42,492 nt of DNA from an uncultured Schlesneria sp. (GTDB lineage Bacteria; Planctomycetota; Planctomycetia; Planctomycetales; Planctomycetaceae): positions 1 through 42,492 of the forward strand of contig CAILLA010000104.1 in NCBI GenBank assembly GCA_903834925.1, read 5' to 3'. Positions 1 to 6,257 of the stretch are shown here, one piece after another; the first letter of the stretch is position 1; each line of letters starts with the position of its first letter. The notes under the pieces are model-generated. The model ran no database searches, was not told where the DNA came from, and was given only the letters and a program-made list of their open reading frames with translations. Position numbers and translations under genes: made by a program.

Positions 1-202
1 CCTGGCTCCGACTTGTATTCGACAGTCTTGAAGCTCATAAACCGTCGGCGGACTGGCTTTGAATCCCCGGTCGGCTGATGCGCCTTGTTCAGCATGGATG
101 ACACGATGATACAAATTGATTAGGGCACCGAAAAGAGAGGACGCGAAATGCATTTATAAGTCCTGACCTCTTTGAATCGTCCGCCAGACGCCAGAAGAGT
201 CG

Positions 203-436
203 TTGTTGCAAAAGTCGAAATCGAACAATTCTGGTCGAATCGCTGGTTGGCTGGACCGTAGCCGGTCCGGTGCAGTGGCTACCGTGATCGGCATGTCGAA
301 CGTCAACCCGCTATTGCAAAAGAAAGTGAAGGTCAAGCCATTGAAACTGCCGAGGGCGAAGCTGGGCGTCGTGAAGACGCCCAAGCCCTTCAAGGCGATG
401 GCCTCGGCTGTGTTCAAGCCGAAGCAATCGTCATGA
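203..436 (+). CDS. possible small basic hypothetical protein
   Basis: This is a 77-residue reading frame, or 47 residues if it starts at the ATG at 293. I do not recognise it. The C-terminal half is strikingly rich in Lys and Pro (KVKPLKLPRAKLG, then VKTPKPFKAM) and looks more like real protein than a chance frame. There is no clear ribosome-binding site. The stop overlaps an ATG at 433 that opens a 26-residue hydrophobic peptide. The rest of 1-521 shows no other convincing gene on either strand. It may be a remnant at the edge of the islet. Confidence 0.25.
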   Translation: MLQKSKSNNSGRIAGWLDRSRSGAVATVIGMSNVNPLLQKKVKVKPLKLPRAKLGVVKTPKPFKAMASAVFKPKQSS

Positions 437-521
437 TGGCGATGACTGGTTCATCACTGGCAGTCGTGGCAGTTGCCGGGCTGGTGGATGGGCTATCGCT
501 GATTGCTTCTTAAATTCATGT

Positions 522-785
522 TCAATCGTCAGAATTCTTCGCACAGTCCTCGAACACCTGAAGGATCTCATTGTGCAGCGGTGCCGATGCGACGGCGACT
601 GCGTTGTATGCTGGATGAGATGCGACAAGTTCTTTAGCGTCACCCAAACTCACGCCGAACAGTTCTCGTGTCGCTTTGATAGCATCAATAATTGTGAATC
701 CACGCCGCTTCATTGAGGCGATCACATCTGACTGCGTTCTTCCATCCGACATCTCTGAGCGAAGATCGTTAAGCTGGGATTCCAT
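522..785 (-). CDS. small protein with ribosomal L7/L12 C-terminal-like domain
   Basis: This 87-residue protein has a central segment, about residues 30-60 (IDAIKATRELFGVSLGDAKE), that follows the helix-turn-helix pattern of the ribosomal protein L7/L12 C-terminal domain. In L7/L12 that domain contacts translation factors. Small stand-alone proteins with this fold occur widely and their function is mostly unknown. The N-terminal ~25 residues are a polar, probably helical lead. The ATG at 785 has a good Shine-Dalgarno (AAGGAG, 4 bases upstream), which supports this start. It lies downstream of the AHH toxin and its immunity candidate on the same strand, and a palindromic repeat (826-859) separates it from them. 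A role as second immunity or accessory protein is only inferred from position. Confidence 0.7.
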   Translation of the reverse strand: MESQLNDLRSEMSDGRTQSDVIASMKRRGFTIIDAIKATRELFGVSLGDAKELVASHPAYNAVAVASAPLHNEILQVFEDCAKNSDD

Positions 786-825
786 CGTTTCTCCTTATTG
801 GTGGTCACTTCGTTCAAGTTCGACG

Positions 826-859
826 GAGACACAGCTGTTTCGCGAAAAAGCTATATCCC
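826..859. repeat. palindromic dispersed repeat, copy 1
   Basis: Imperfect copy of the palindrome that is perfect at 2431-2464. The arms are GAGACACAGC and GCTATATCCC around TTTCGCGAAA. It is followed by TGAGGC (860-865), the same right flank as in the other full copies, so the copies share one orientation. It lies between two small minus-strand genes. Confidence 0.85.
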
Positions 860-926
860 TGAGGCAGTGGCTATGGCTGGTTGCTTCTTGTTGTGCCGTG
901 ATTCGTTAGCGAAATTAGCAATAGCT

Positions 927-1370
927 CTAATCGTCGTTCGCAATTGGACGCCCGTCAGTGAGTCCAACGAACACCACAACCCGACCACTGGTCAGCTGTT
1001 TGACCTCCACTGGAGGAAACATCGCATCCTCAGGGCGAAATATCGCCGTAAATGATGTTGGCGCACCGATAGGAATTGCGTCCCATCTAGCCACAGAATC
1101 TCGGGCGCAAGGGACGCTTTGGTCACTCACATCTGCGACGCCCAAGTTTCCCAAATCTATAGCACCGGTCGGCATTCTAATCGTGACGATGGGCGCAAGT
1201 TCATCGAGCGACTTTTCTACAAGAACACCCGACCAAGTAACCTGTTTTGAGCCGAATTGCGATGCAATTTCACCGTTGGGACTACCTCGAAGTTGCTTCG
1301 CAAGGAAATCGACAAACACGTTCCAGTCACGCTGCCACTCGCCATTCACGGTGTCTTCATTTGGACTCAA
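927..1370 (-). CDS. putative immunity protein for the AHH nuclease toxin
   Basis: This 147-residue soluble protein has no signal peptide or transmembrane segment. I do not recognise its family. It is predicted to be beta-rich in its central part (QVTWSGVLVEKSLDELAPIV) and ends with an acidic tail (GRPIANDD). The start is a TTG at 1370 preceded by GGAGAT at a suitable distance; no in-frame ATG lies near the N-terminus. It begins 10 bases after the stop of the AHH nuclease gene on the same strand, the usual place for the immunity gene of a polymorphic toxin. The immunity role is inferred from that position alone. Confidence 0.6.
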   Translation of the reverse strand: MSPNEDTVNGEWQRDWNVFVDFLAKQLRGSPNGEIASQFGSKQVTWSGVLVEKSLDELAPIVTIRMPTGAIDLGNLGVADVSDQSVPCARDSVARWDAIPIGAPTSFTAIFRPEDAMFPPVEVKQLTSGRVVVFVGLTDGRPIANDD

Positions 1371-1380
1371 TTATATCTCC

Positions 1381-1854
1381 CTAAAAATCCGGCTTGAAAT
1401 TAGTCTTTGTGATGGCCTCTCGCAGCTTATCCGCTACGCCTTGCATTAACTCCGCTATTTCACAGTCACTCAACTGTGCTGCCCTCGACTTAATGAGTGC
1501 CAGTTGTTCGAGAACCGTCTGATTGTATGTCGGATGGCCACCAAAATGTTCAATGTCCTTGATGAGCGCAATGCCATTATTTTTTCCATTGATGTTGAAG
1601 CCGCCTCGTGCGGCTCTCTGCATCAGATCTTTAAATTTACCAATTGCTTCCAGTGGAATCAGATGGTGTGCAACTTTTCCAGTCCCAAGCGTTCCAAGTG
1701 CCTTACGAAGCAACGCTCGCTGCTCATCCGTTGATAGATCGAGTTCGCTGACGAGTTTCGAGAATAGATTGTTTGCAGCATTTGGAGCCCCCGCTGAAGC
1801 TGCTGAAGATTTCGGACTGCCGCCCGTATCCAAATCTCGTTTCGGCCTCGACAT
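1381..1854 (-). CDS. AHH-family nuclease toxin domain protein (orphan toxin tip)
   Basis: The protein is 157 residues from the ATG at 1854. Its second half carries the AHH signature of the HNH/EndoVII nuclease superfamily: VAHHLIPLEAIGKF, then FNINGKNNGIALI, then EHFGGHPTYNQTVLEQL. The paired His after Ala and the later GGHPxYN motif are the catalytic and metal-binding elements of this family. Such domains are normally the C-terminal warhead of large polymorphic toxins, but here only about 70 low-complexity residues precede it and there is no secretion or repeat region. It therefore looks like a displaced tip cassette. An upstream extension to 1914 would read through GGGGACACAGCT, part of the dispersed palindrome, so the longer start is less likely. 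No strong Shine-Dalgarno precedes either start. The putative immunity gene follows after 10 bases. Confidence 0.75.
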   Translation of the reverse strand: MSRPKRDLDTGGSPKSSAASAGAPNAANNLFSKLVSELDLSTDEQRALLRKALGTLGTGKVAHHLIPLEAIGKFKDLMQRAARGGFNINGKNNGIALIKDIEHFGGHPTYNQTVLEQLALIKSRAAQLSDCEIAELMQGVADKLREAITKTNFKPDF

Positions 1855-1872
1855 TTGAGCGGAGGTGGTGTC

Positions 1873-1884
1873 AATGGGGACACA
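1873..1884. repeat. half-copy of the dispersed palindrome
   Basis: The sequence TGGGGACACAGCT matches the left arm of the palindromic repeat, but the right arm is missing. It lies just upstream of the AHH toxin gene, at the border with the next cassette-like gene. Confidence 0.5.
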
Positions 1885-1936
1885 GCTCGACTGTTCTCCG
1901 GCGCGCACCGTCAAGGGTTAGGCAGCATTCCGTGCC

Positions 1937-2329
1937 TCACCACTCCCATGAGGGCAACGCATCACCCTCGGACAGCGCGCATCCGTAAAAGCTTGCGCCC
2001 TTGACCTTGATCCCGTCGAGTATGGCGCCATTTGTCTTGATTGACTCGACTGCGGCAAGCTCGAAGACGGCACTTGTAAGGTCCGCGTTTGAGAAGTTGG
2101 CGCACTTGAGATTGCACTCCCGAAAGCTCGTGCCGCGCAAGCTCGCGCCAGAGAAGTTTGCGTCAAAGAACCACGAATGCTTCTCAAAGTCCGCGCCATC
2201 GAGATTGATCCCGGACAGGTCTGCGTCGCTCAACTCGGTATTTGGAAAGCATCGCTCTCCAGCGGCATAGCGGCGCTCAAGCTCCTCGCGGCTCTCGGGT
2301 GGCCTGTAGTCTTTGGAATGACGAGACAT
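1937..2329 (-). CDS. pentapeptide-repeat protein
   Basis: This 130-residue protein shows a clear run of A(D/N)LXX-type pentapeptides from about residue 35 to 110 (LSDADLSGINLDGADFEK, ANFSGASLRGTSF, LKCANFSNADLTSAVF). Such repeats fold into a right-handed quadrilateral beta-helix. Some relatives mimic DNA or bind gyrase, but most have no known role. The ATG at 2329 is preceded by AAGGTG six bases upstream and is preferred over the frame's upstream limit at 2386. There is no signal peptide, so the protein is probably cytoplasmic. It stands alone between the half-palindrome at 1873 and the perfect palindrome at 2431 and is transcribed in the same direction as its neighbours. Confidence 0.85.
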   Translation of the reverse strand: MSRHSKDYRPPESREELERRYAAGERCFPNTELSDADLSGINLDGADFEKHSWFFDANFSGASLRGTSFRECNLKCANFSNADLTSAVFELAAVESIKTNGAILDGIKVKGASFYGCALSEGDALPSWEW

Positions 2330-2405
2330 TGGATTCACCTTATGCTGCAGAACGTTCAAGGTAATGCGGCGGCAGTCCGCTCGCATTGACCGCCGAGTCC
2401 GGCGG

Positions 2406-2705
2406 TCATGTCAAGTTTTTGCGGTCGACGGGGACACAGCTTTTTCGCGAAAAAGCTGTGTCCCTGAGGCTCGTTTTGGGATCAAGCGAGGCAATATCAG
2501 TCCCCTTAAAGCGATAACAGTCGAAGCAGGCCAAGGCGAGGTTTTCCGATGCCGTTTCACCGCCGTGCTTTTCAGCGATGATATGATCTGGTTCGTGCGG
2601 GAAGAAGGTGTCTTTTTCGCTGATGAGGCAGTATTCACACAGGCCACGTGATCGCTCGCGAATTCGTCTGCGGAGTGGGACAGAGATATGGCTCACGCTC
2701 ATCAC
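2406..2705 (-). pseudogene. HNH endonuclease, C-terminally truncated by palindromic repeat
   Basis: Residues 1-79 are a typical HNH nuclease core: CEYC at about residue 23, then EPDHIIAEKHGG with the catalytic DH, then NLALACFDCYRFKG supplying the second zinc CxxC. Intact relatives continue with a DP(x)TG(x)xxLFxPR segment and total about 140-170 residues. Here the frame reads LDPKTS and then enters the 34-bp palindrome, which encodes the last ~20 residues (RDTAFSRKSCVP...). The start is GTG 2705 or ATG 2702. The stop of the upstream small gene overlaps this start, so translation is probably coupled. The nuclease motif residues are intact, so activity cannot be excluded, but the missing C-terminus makes a broken gene more likely. 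Confidence 0.75.
2431..2464. repeat. palindromic dispersed repeat, copy 2 (perfect 34-bp palindrome)
   Basis: Every base pairs: GGGACACAGC at the left, TTTTTCGCGAAAAA in the centre, GCTGTGTCCC at the right. The right flank is TGAGGC. This is the best copy of the element and it sits inside the 3' end of the HNH gene. The layout resembles REP/BIME elements mobilised by REP-associated tyrosine transposases (RAYT), but no transposase gene is in the window. Confidence 0.95.
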
Positions 2706-2947
2706 CGCCGATCCAAATACAGCCGAGCCCGCGCTTTGACCAATTGCATCAGGTGCTCGATCTCGCCGAGACGTTGCAGTTCAGCCGCTTCTTCCGGAGT
2801 GATCTCGCCGGACTTGCTTCGCCCGAGCAAATACCGAACCCGACGCTGGGCTCGTGCCGAGGGGCGAAAGGCCAAGATCGCTTCAGCGTCGGTGCCGCGA
2901 GCGAACAGATCAACCATCTCGTCGTAGGCTTTTTCGGCAACGGTCAT
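2702..2947 (-). CDS. small helical partner protein of HNH nuclease
   Basis: This 81-residue protein is predicted to be entirely helical (MTVAEKAYDEMVDLFARG ... EEAAELQRLGEIEHLMQLVKARARLYL). It lies directly upstream of the HNH nuclease with overlapping stop and start. Similar small proteins are commonly found in front of this HNH subfamily, where they look like antitoxin or accessory partners; that function is not established. The start is the ATG at 2947. The gene is intact although its partner is truncated. Confidence 0.7.
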   Translation of the reverse strand: MTVAEKAYDEMVDLFARGTDAEAILAFRPSARAQRRVRYLLGRSKSGEITPEEAAELQRLGEIEHLMQLVKARARLYLDRR

Positions 2948-3040
2948 GTTTGAATTCCCCCCGATGAAATCTGTTTCGAGTACTAAAGACGCTAACCCCC
3001 AATCACGAGTTCATTGTACCAGCCCCTTTTCCCGAAGATT

Positions 3041-3075
3041 GGGACACAGATTTTTTCGAGAAAAAGCTATGTCCC
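3041..3075. repeat. palindromic dispersed repeat, copy 3
   Basis: Arms GGGACACAGA and GCTATGTCCC surround TTTTTTCGAGAAAAA. The right flank GGAGGC resembles the TGAGGC seen at the other copies. It lies upstream of the HNH gene pair. Confidence 0.85.
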
Positions 3076-3132
3076 GGAGGCCGCAGACACACCATTCGTG
3101 GGCGCCTGTTCTGAATCAAAAAGACCCAAGGC

Positions 3133-3293
3133 ATGGGGACACTTCACGTTCTCAGGATCGGGAATTCAAGACGAGTCGGCGACCATGCGTTGATTCGACC
3201 GACATTCGCCACAACTCATTCATATTTATTGGCTTATGGACTCTGTTCAGCTACGCAGAGAGTCGGAGTTCGATCGACGTGCAGTGTCCCCAT
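3133..3293. mobile_element. MITE-like element with 16-bp terminal inverted repeats
   Basis: ATGGGGACACTTCACG at 3133-3148 is matched in inverted orientation by CGTGCAGTGTCCCCAT at 3278-3293, with one mismatch. The enclosed ~130 bp has no gene of its own. The right end overwrites the 3' end of the adjacent minus-strand hypothetical gene and supplies its last ~16 residues. The GGGGACAC termini match the ends of the nearby palindromic repeats, so the two may share a mobilising enzyme. Confidence 0.55.
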
Positions 3294-3570
3294 TGTCTAA
3301 TTTATCAGCGTGGGCGGAAAACATCTGATACTCCCATCGCTTTTGAGAATGGCGATTTGCCTCGATATCGGCAAGCTCTTGTTCGGTAAATTTAAGTGGC
3401 TCGATGGAGTCCAGCCAATATAACCAATCAGCGATGCCTTCGGGAGAATCGTCCCAGTCGCACTCGCTTAATCCTATTGATTGGTCAAGCGGTGTGACTT
3501 GAACGACCACGCAACAATCCTTGACCACACAACGGTACGTCTGGCCTGGCGTCAAATCGACCTCGGTCAA
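3247..3570 (-). CDS. hypothetical protein with repeat-derived C-terminus
   Basis: I do not recognise this protein. About 90 residues look natural: a beta-rich N-terminus (VDLTPGQTYRCVVKDCCVVVQV), an acidic Trp-rich middle (DDSPEGIADWLYWLDSIEPL) and a helical end. The last ~16 residues (NGDTARRSNSDSLRS) are encoded by the inverted-repeat element, so the natural C-terminus was probably lost. The only start is TTG 3570, with GGAAGG too close to it. An upstream ATG in another frame (3622) opens a short peptide that could be the true N-terminus if a frameshift occurred. The gene may be decaying. Confidence 0.45.
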   Translation of the reverse strand: MTEVDLTPGQTYRCVVKDCCVVVQVTPLDQSIGLSECDWDDSPEGIADWLYWLDSIEPLKFTEQELADIEANRHSQKRWEYQMFSAHADKLDNGDTARRSNSDSLRS

Positions 3571-3693
3571 CCTTCCGTCAACGACATGCTCATCGGTACG
3601 CTGCGCTTTCGAAATTACGCATCACGAGATGACCCATTCTAGCAGCGAAGTCGCCCGGCCGAGTAGTCACCAAGAATTCGAAAGCTGTCGTCG

Positions 3694-3729
3694 GGGGCAC
3701 AGCTTATTTTGGAGAAAAAGCAGTCGCCC
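3694..3729. repeat. palindromic dispersed repeat, copy 4 (degenerate)
   Basis: Arms GGGGCACAGC and GCAGTCGCCC flank TTATTTTGGAGAAAAA. TGAGGC follows at 3730-3735. This is the most diverged full-length copy. Confidence 0.75.
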
Positions 3730-3771
3730 TGAGGCCACCTACGAAAATCAGAAAAACAGATTGACTGAGAG

Positions 3772-3892
3772 GTTTGGAACACTGATCTCCACTAATTAAC
3801 GCTAATCAGAAAGAAGGCACGAATTGGCGTCAAATTCCTTTCCTGGATTTTCCCGATCAGTGCAGATTTAGCGAAAATGAGTGTTCCAAAAC
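3772..3892. repeat. inverted repeat pair
   Basis: GTTTGGAACACT (3772-3783) and AGTGTTCCAAAAC (3880-3892) are near-perfect inverted copies about 96 bp apart. Weaker complementarity continues inward (AACGCTAA against TTAGCG). There is no gene inside. It may be the ends of a small non-autonomous element. Confidence 0.5.
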
Positions 3893-4167
3893 TCTTTCGT
3901 ATTTTGAGCGGATGCTCGGTCACGGGGACTCTTCGTCGTCGTCGACATAATGACAGGCGACCCTGAAATAATCGAGATCCAGCAGCGGGGCGATGATCAT
4001 ACTGGTGGTACGGGGATTCTTTGTCAAAACACCGGAACCAAGCACTACTCCCCGTGTCACGAAGCGACGTGTCGCAAAAGTCTGGCTGGAGTCGCTTCTG
4101 TATTTGAAATGTGCTACGTTCCAGCAGAGAATTGATGAGTCTTCGCCCTGGTAATGGATGCATCATC

Positions 4168-5082
4168 ATGCTGATCGGTATCCGCCCCATCAATGACTTT
4201 GCGTTCAAGAAGACGTTCGGATCACCCGAGAACAAATTGGCACTGATCAGCCTGCTCAATGCCATCCTTGATTTGCCAAATCCGATTGTCGATGTGACCA
4301 TCGAAAACCCGTACAGCCTTCAGGATTTCAAGGACGATAAACTTTCGATCCTCGACATCAAAGCAATCGATCAGACAGGTAGGATCTACGATGTCGAAAT
4401 GCAGCTGTCGATTTTTAGCGGATTGATCCAGCGGATCGTTTTCTATGGGTGCGAAATCTACACCGACCAATTGAGGTCGGGCGATGACTATGCGTTGCTG
4501 AAGCCTGCGTATTCCATCTGTCTGCTCGACGGAGTCCTCTGGCACGATTCGAAGAAAGTGCATTATGCCTTCCGATTCACCGATCAGGAAACGGGACGGA
4601 CCTTGAATGATACTTTAGAAATTCACACGATCGAGTTGGGACGTTATCATTTCGAAGAGAAGGATCTGGCCACGGCGAGTTTCCTGGAATGTTGGCTTTA
4701 TTGGCTACTCCATGCCCATGAATACGAACCCGAAGAGTTGGTAAGGCTGTTTCCACAGGAAGCAATTCGCCTCGCGACTCAGACAATCACACAGATCGCA
4801 CAAGTTACTGAGGACAAAGCGATGTACGATGCACGAGAAAAAGCGATCCGCGACCGAGAATGGGAACTGAACGCCTCGCGCAATGAGGGCCTTATTGCAG
4901 GGGAAATCAAAGGGAAAATCGAAGGGAAGATCGAAGGGAAGATCGAAACGATTCGGATGCTTCAAGAGATTTTGAGTCTTCCAATCAGCACCGATTCGGA
5001 TTTCGAAGGCAAAACCTTGGAAGAACTTCAGTCACAAACGGCTGATCTTCAAGAACGCCTGCGTAACCGTCGCGTTTCCTGA
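4168..5082 (+). CDS. Rpn-family recombination-promoting nuclease / PD-(D/E)XK transposase
   Basis: This 304-residue protein is of the Rpn/transposase_31-like family. It opens with the family's characteristic MLIGIRPINDFAFKKTFGSPENK, so I place the start at 4168 rather than at 4111, where the frame begins. The PD-(D/E)XK core is visible: the acidic LSILDIKAIDQ strand, then YDVEMQ giving the ExQ variant of the motif. The middle segment (YHFEEKDLATASFLECWLYWLLHAHEY) is also typical. Near residues 250-265 a KGKIEG-type hexapeptide is repeated in tandem (12-bp DNA repeat at about 4910-4950), a length-variable linker common in this family. Characterised Rpn proteins are DNA nucleases that raise RecA-independent recombination. 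This copy looks intact. It stands alone, with repeats on both sides. Confidence 0.85.
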   Translation: MLIGIRPINDFAFKKTFGSPENKLALISLLNAILDLPNPIVDVTIENPYSLQDFKDDKLSILDIKAIDQTGRIYDVEMQLSIFSGLIQRIVFYGCEIYTDQLRSGDDYALLKPAYSICLLDGVLWHDSKKVHYAFRFTDQETGRTLNDTLEIHTIELGRYHFEEKDLATASFLECWLYWLLHAHEYEPEELVRLFPQEAIRLATQTITQIAQVTEDKAMYDAREKAIRDREWELNASRNEGLIAGEIKGKIEGKIEGKIETIRMLQEILSLPISTDSDFEGKTLEELQSQTADLQERLRNRRVS

Positions 5083-5099
5083 AGATCCTCGACCACGGA

Positions 5100-5452
5100 C
5101 CACGGGGACACAGCTTTTTCCATGTTTTTCTTGGATTAAACGGGCGCATTGCCTACTAAAGCGTTGCAAGAATTAAAGGATTTTGCGTTTACTTATGCCC
5201 GCACTGAGAACGTTCGCAGTGTTGCACGCCTGAAACTGGAAAGCATTGCATTGCATTGCGTTGGTTGGCCACGTCTGTGACCCGAACGAACGTGGCTTAC
5301 GCAGGAGTTGGGCGGTTTCCACGCCGGTTGCCAGCGCTCGGTTTTAGAATGCGAACAAAATTCGCGTCAATCGCCACTTTTCAGCGATCGAAGAAATCCC
5401 GCATCGATGCATTCGCTGCTACGCGGTTGGCAAAAGATCCCGCGTTTGTTTG
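5100..5452. repeat. long direct repeat, copy A (about 353 bp)
   Basis: This copy is nearly identical to 6921-7263 in the same orientation. Both open with CCACGGG(G/A)ACACA, a half-copy of the palindromic repeat, followed by TTTTCCATGTTTTTC. Copy A has a ~10-bp insertion made of iterated CATTG units near 5245-5262. Short frames inside (AFTYARTENVRSVARLKLE) hint at a decayed gene, but no full frame survives. Together the copies flank the higBA operon. Confidence 0.85.
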
Positions 5453-5787
5453 GGGATGTGATAGCGGTGTTGACCGATCCGGCTGCGGGTTGCGTCAATC
5501 GTCTGAGGCCGTCCGGCGACGTTCCAGAACAGGCGACCAAATCCTCCCTAGAGTTTACACCAGACGTGCGTGTGGATTGACAACCGTTCAAAGATCGGCG
5601 GGGCGTCTTGAGGCGTTGACCCAGGTTTGCCGTCTGCCAACTTCCGCGCTGTCCAATCGAGTAAGTCGATGGGATCGTTGGGAGCGGACTGGTGACATGG
5701 TTTGGTTTCGAGTCCCTGCTGGCTTTGATTCATTGTGAACCATATGGCACAAATCGTCGTGTTACAAGAAATTATTCGCACCTGTTG
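5453..5787. other. no recognisable gene; leader of higBA
   Basis: Open frames here (5256-5738 plus strand, for example) have no recognisable motifs and are built partly from the direct repeat. I see no gene. The regulatory elements of higBA begin at 5788. Confidence 0.5.
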
Positions 5788-5804
5788 GTTCGCATTCGGC
5801 GAAC
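5788..5804. promoter_or_regulatory. operator-like palindrome 1 upstream of higBA
   Basis: GTTCGC-ATTCG-GCGAAC is a perfect 6+5+6 inverted repeat. Its half-site GTTCG/CGAAC is shared with the palindrome at 5818-5834, and the two centres are 30 bp apart, about three helical turns. This fits cooperative binding of the HigA antitoxin or of the HigBA complex. Confidence 0.6.
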
Positions 5805-5811
5805 TTTCGTC

Positions 5812-5840
5812 TTGCCTGTTCGTGTTTCACGAACTAGAAT
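5812..5840 (+). promoter_or_regulatory. sigma-70-type promoter of higBA
   Basis: TTGCCT (5812-5817) and TAGAAT (5835-5840) are separated by exactly 17 bp, which is a good housekeeping promoter. The spacer is filled completely by operator-like palindrome 2. The HigB start lies 33 bases after the -10 box. Confidence 0.65.
5818..5834. promoter_or_regulatory. operator-like palindrome 2 inside higBA promoter
   Basis: GTTCGTG-TTT-CACGAAC is a perfect 7+3+7 inverted repeat occupying the whole -35/-10 spacer. A repressor bound here would block RNA polymerase, matching the autorepression known for type II toxin-antitoxin operons. Confidence 0.65.
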
Positions 5841-5873
5841 GGCTCGGAATGCTGATAATGGGAGGTGGATCGG

Positions 5874-6257
5874 ATGCGTATCATCTCAAAAACGAGACTT
5901 CGAGAGTTTTGGGTATCGCCCAAATGCGAGGACGCCGAAGGCCCATTGCGAGCGTGGCACGCTCATGTCAGCCATAAAAGCGTGGCCTGGCATTCCTGGT
6001 CGGACGTGAAAGCGGAGTTTGGATCGGCGAGCCTTGTCGGAAATTGCGTGGTCTTCAACATTGGCGGCAACAAATTTCGTTTGGTGACGCGCATCCTTTA
6101 CCCAAGCCAAAAGGTCTTCGTTCTAAGGTGCATGACCCATGCCGAATACGACGAAGACAAGTGGAAAGCCGATTGCGGTTGCTACGAGCCGCCGCCAACG
6201 AAGCCCGCCAAAAAGATCAAAACCGTGCCGTTCAAGAAAAAGAAGCGAGGAGAATGA
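5874..6257 (+). CDS. higB: HigB-family toxin (type II toxin-antitoxin, mRNA interferase)
   Basis: The 127-residue protein starts at ATG 5874, behind GGGAGG at ideal spacing. An in-frame GTG at 5865 sits on top of that ribosome-binding site and is rejected. The body matches HigB toxins of the RelE superfamily: MRIISKTRLREFW at the start, HVSHKSVAWHSWSDVKAEF, then VVFNIGGNKFRLVTRI and the C-terminal FVLRCMTHAEYDEDKWK. Known HigB proteins cut mRNA at the ribosome. The last ~20 residues (KPAKKIKTVPFKKKKRGE) form a Lys-rich tail not needed for the fold; usual length is about 95-110. Its stop overlaps the higA start (ATGA), the normal toxin-first order of this family. Confidence 0.88.
   Translation: MRIISKTRLREFWVSPKCEDAEGPLRAWHAHVSHKSVAWHSWSDVKAEFGSASLVGNCVVFNIGGNKFRLVTRILYPSQKVFVLRCMTHAEYDEDKWKADCGCYEPPPTKPAKKIKTVPFKKKKRGE

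Larger units (their letters stand above)
3571..4167. other. gene-poor stretch with repeats
   Basis: No convincing gene. It holds palindrome copy 4 (3694-3729) and an inverted repeat at 3772-3892. It ends with the leader of the Rpn gene; the reading frame there extends upstream to 4111 but without family similarity. Confidence 0.6.

Noticed and set aside
154-417. Minus-strand 87-residue frame
   Set aside because: Composition and lack of motifs fit a shadow of the opposite strand.
433-513. 26-residue hydrophobic peptide starting in the stop of the 77-residue frame
   Set aside because: Too short, no ribosome-binding site of its own, and the upstream frame is itself doubtful.
522-3735. Integron cassette array with attC sites
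   Set aside because: The palindromes lack the RYYYAAC/GTTRRRY core sites of attC and no integrase is in the window; the layout is cassette-like but the sites are different.
5256-5738. 160-residue plus-strand open frame
   Set aside because: It begins inside the long direct repeat, is Arg-rich and motif-free, and the second repeat copy does not preserve the frame.
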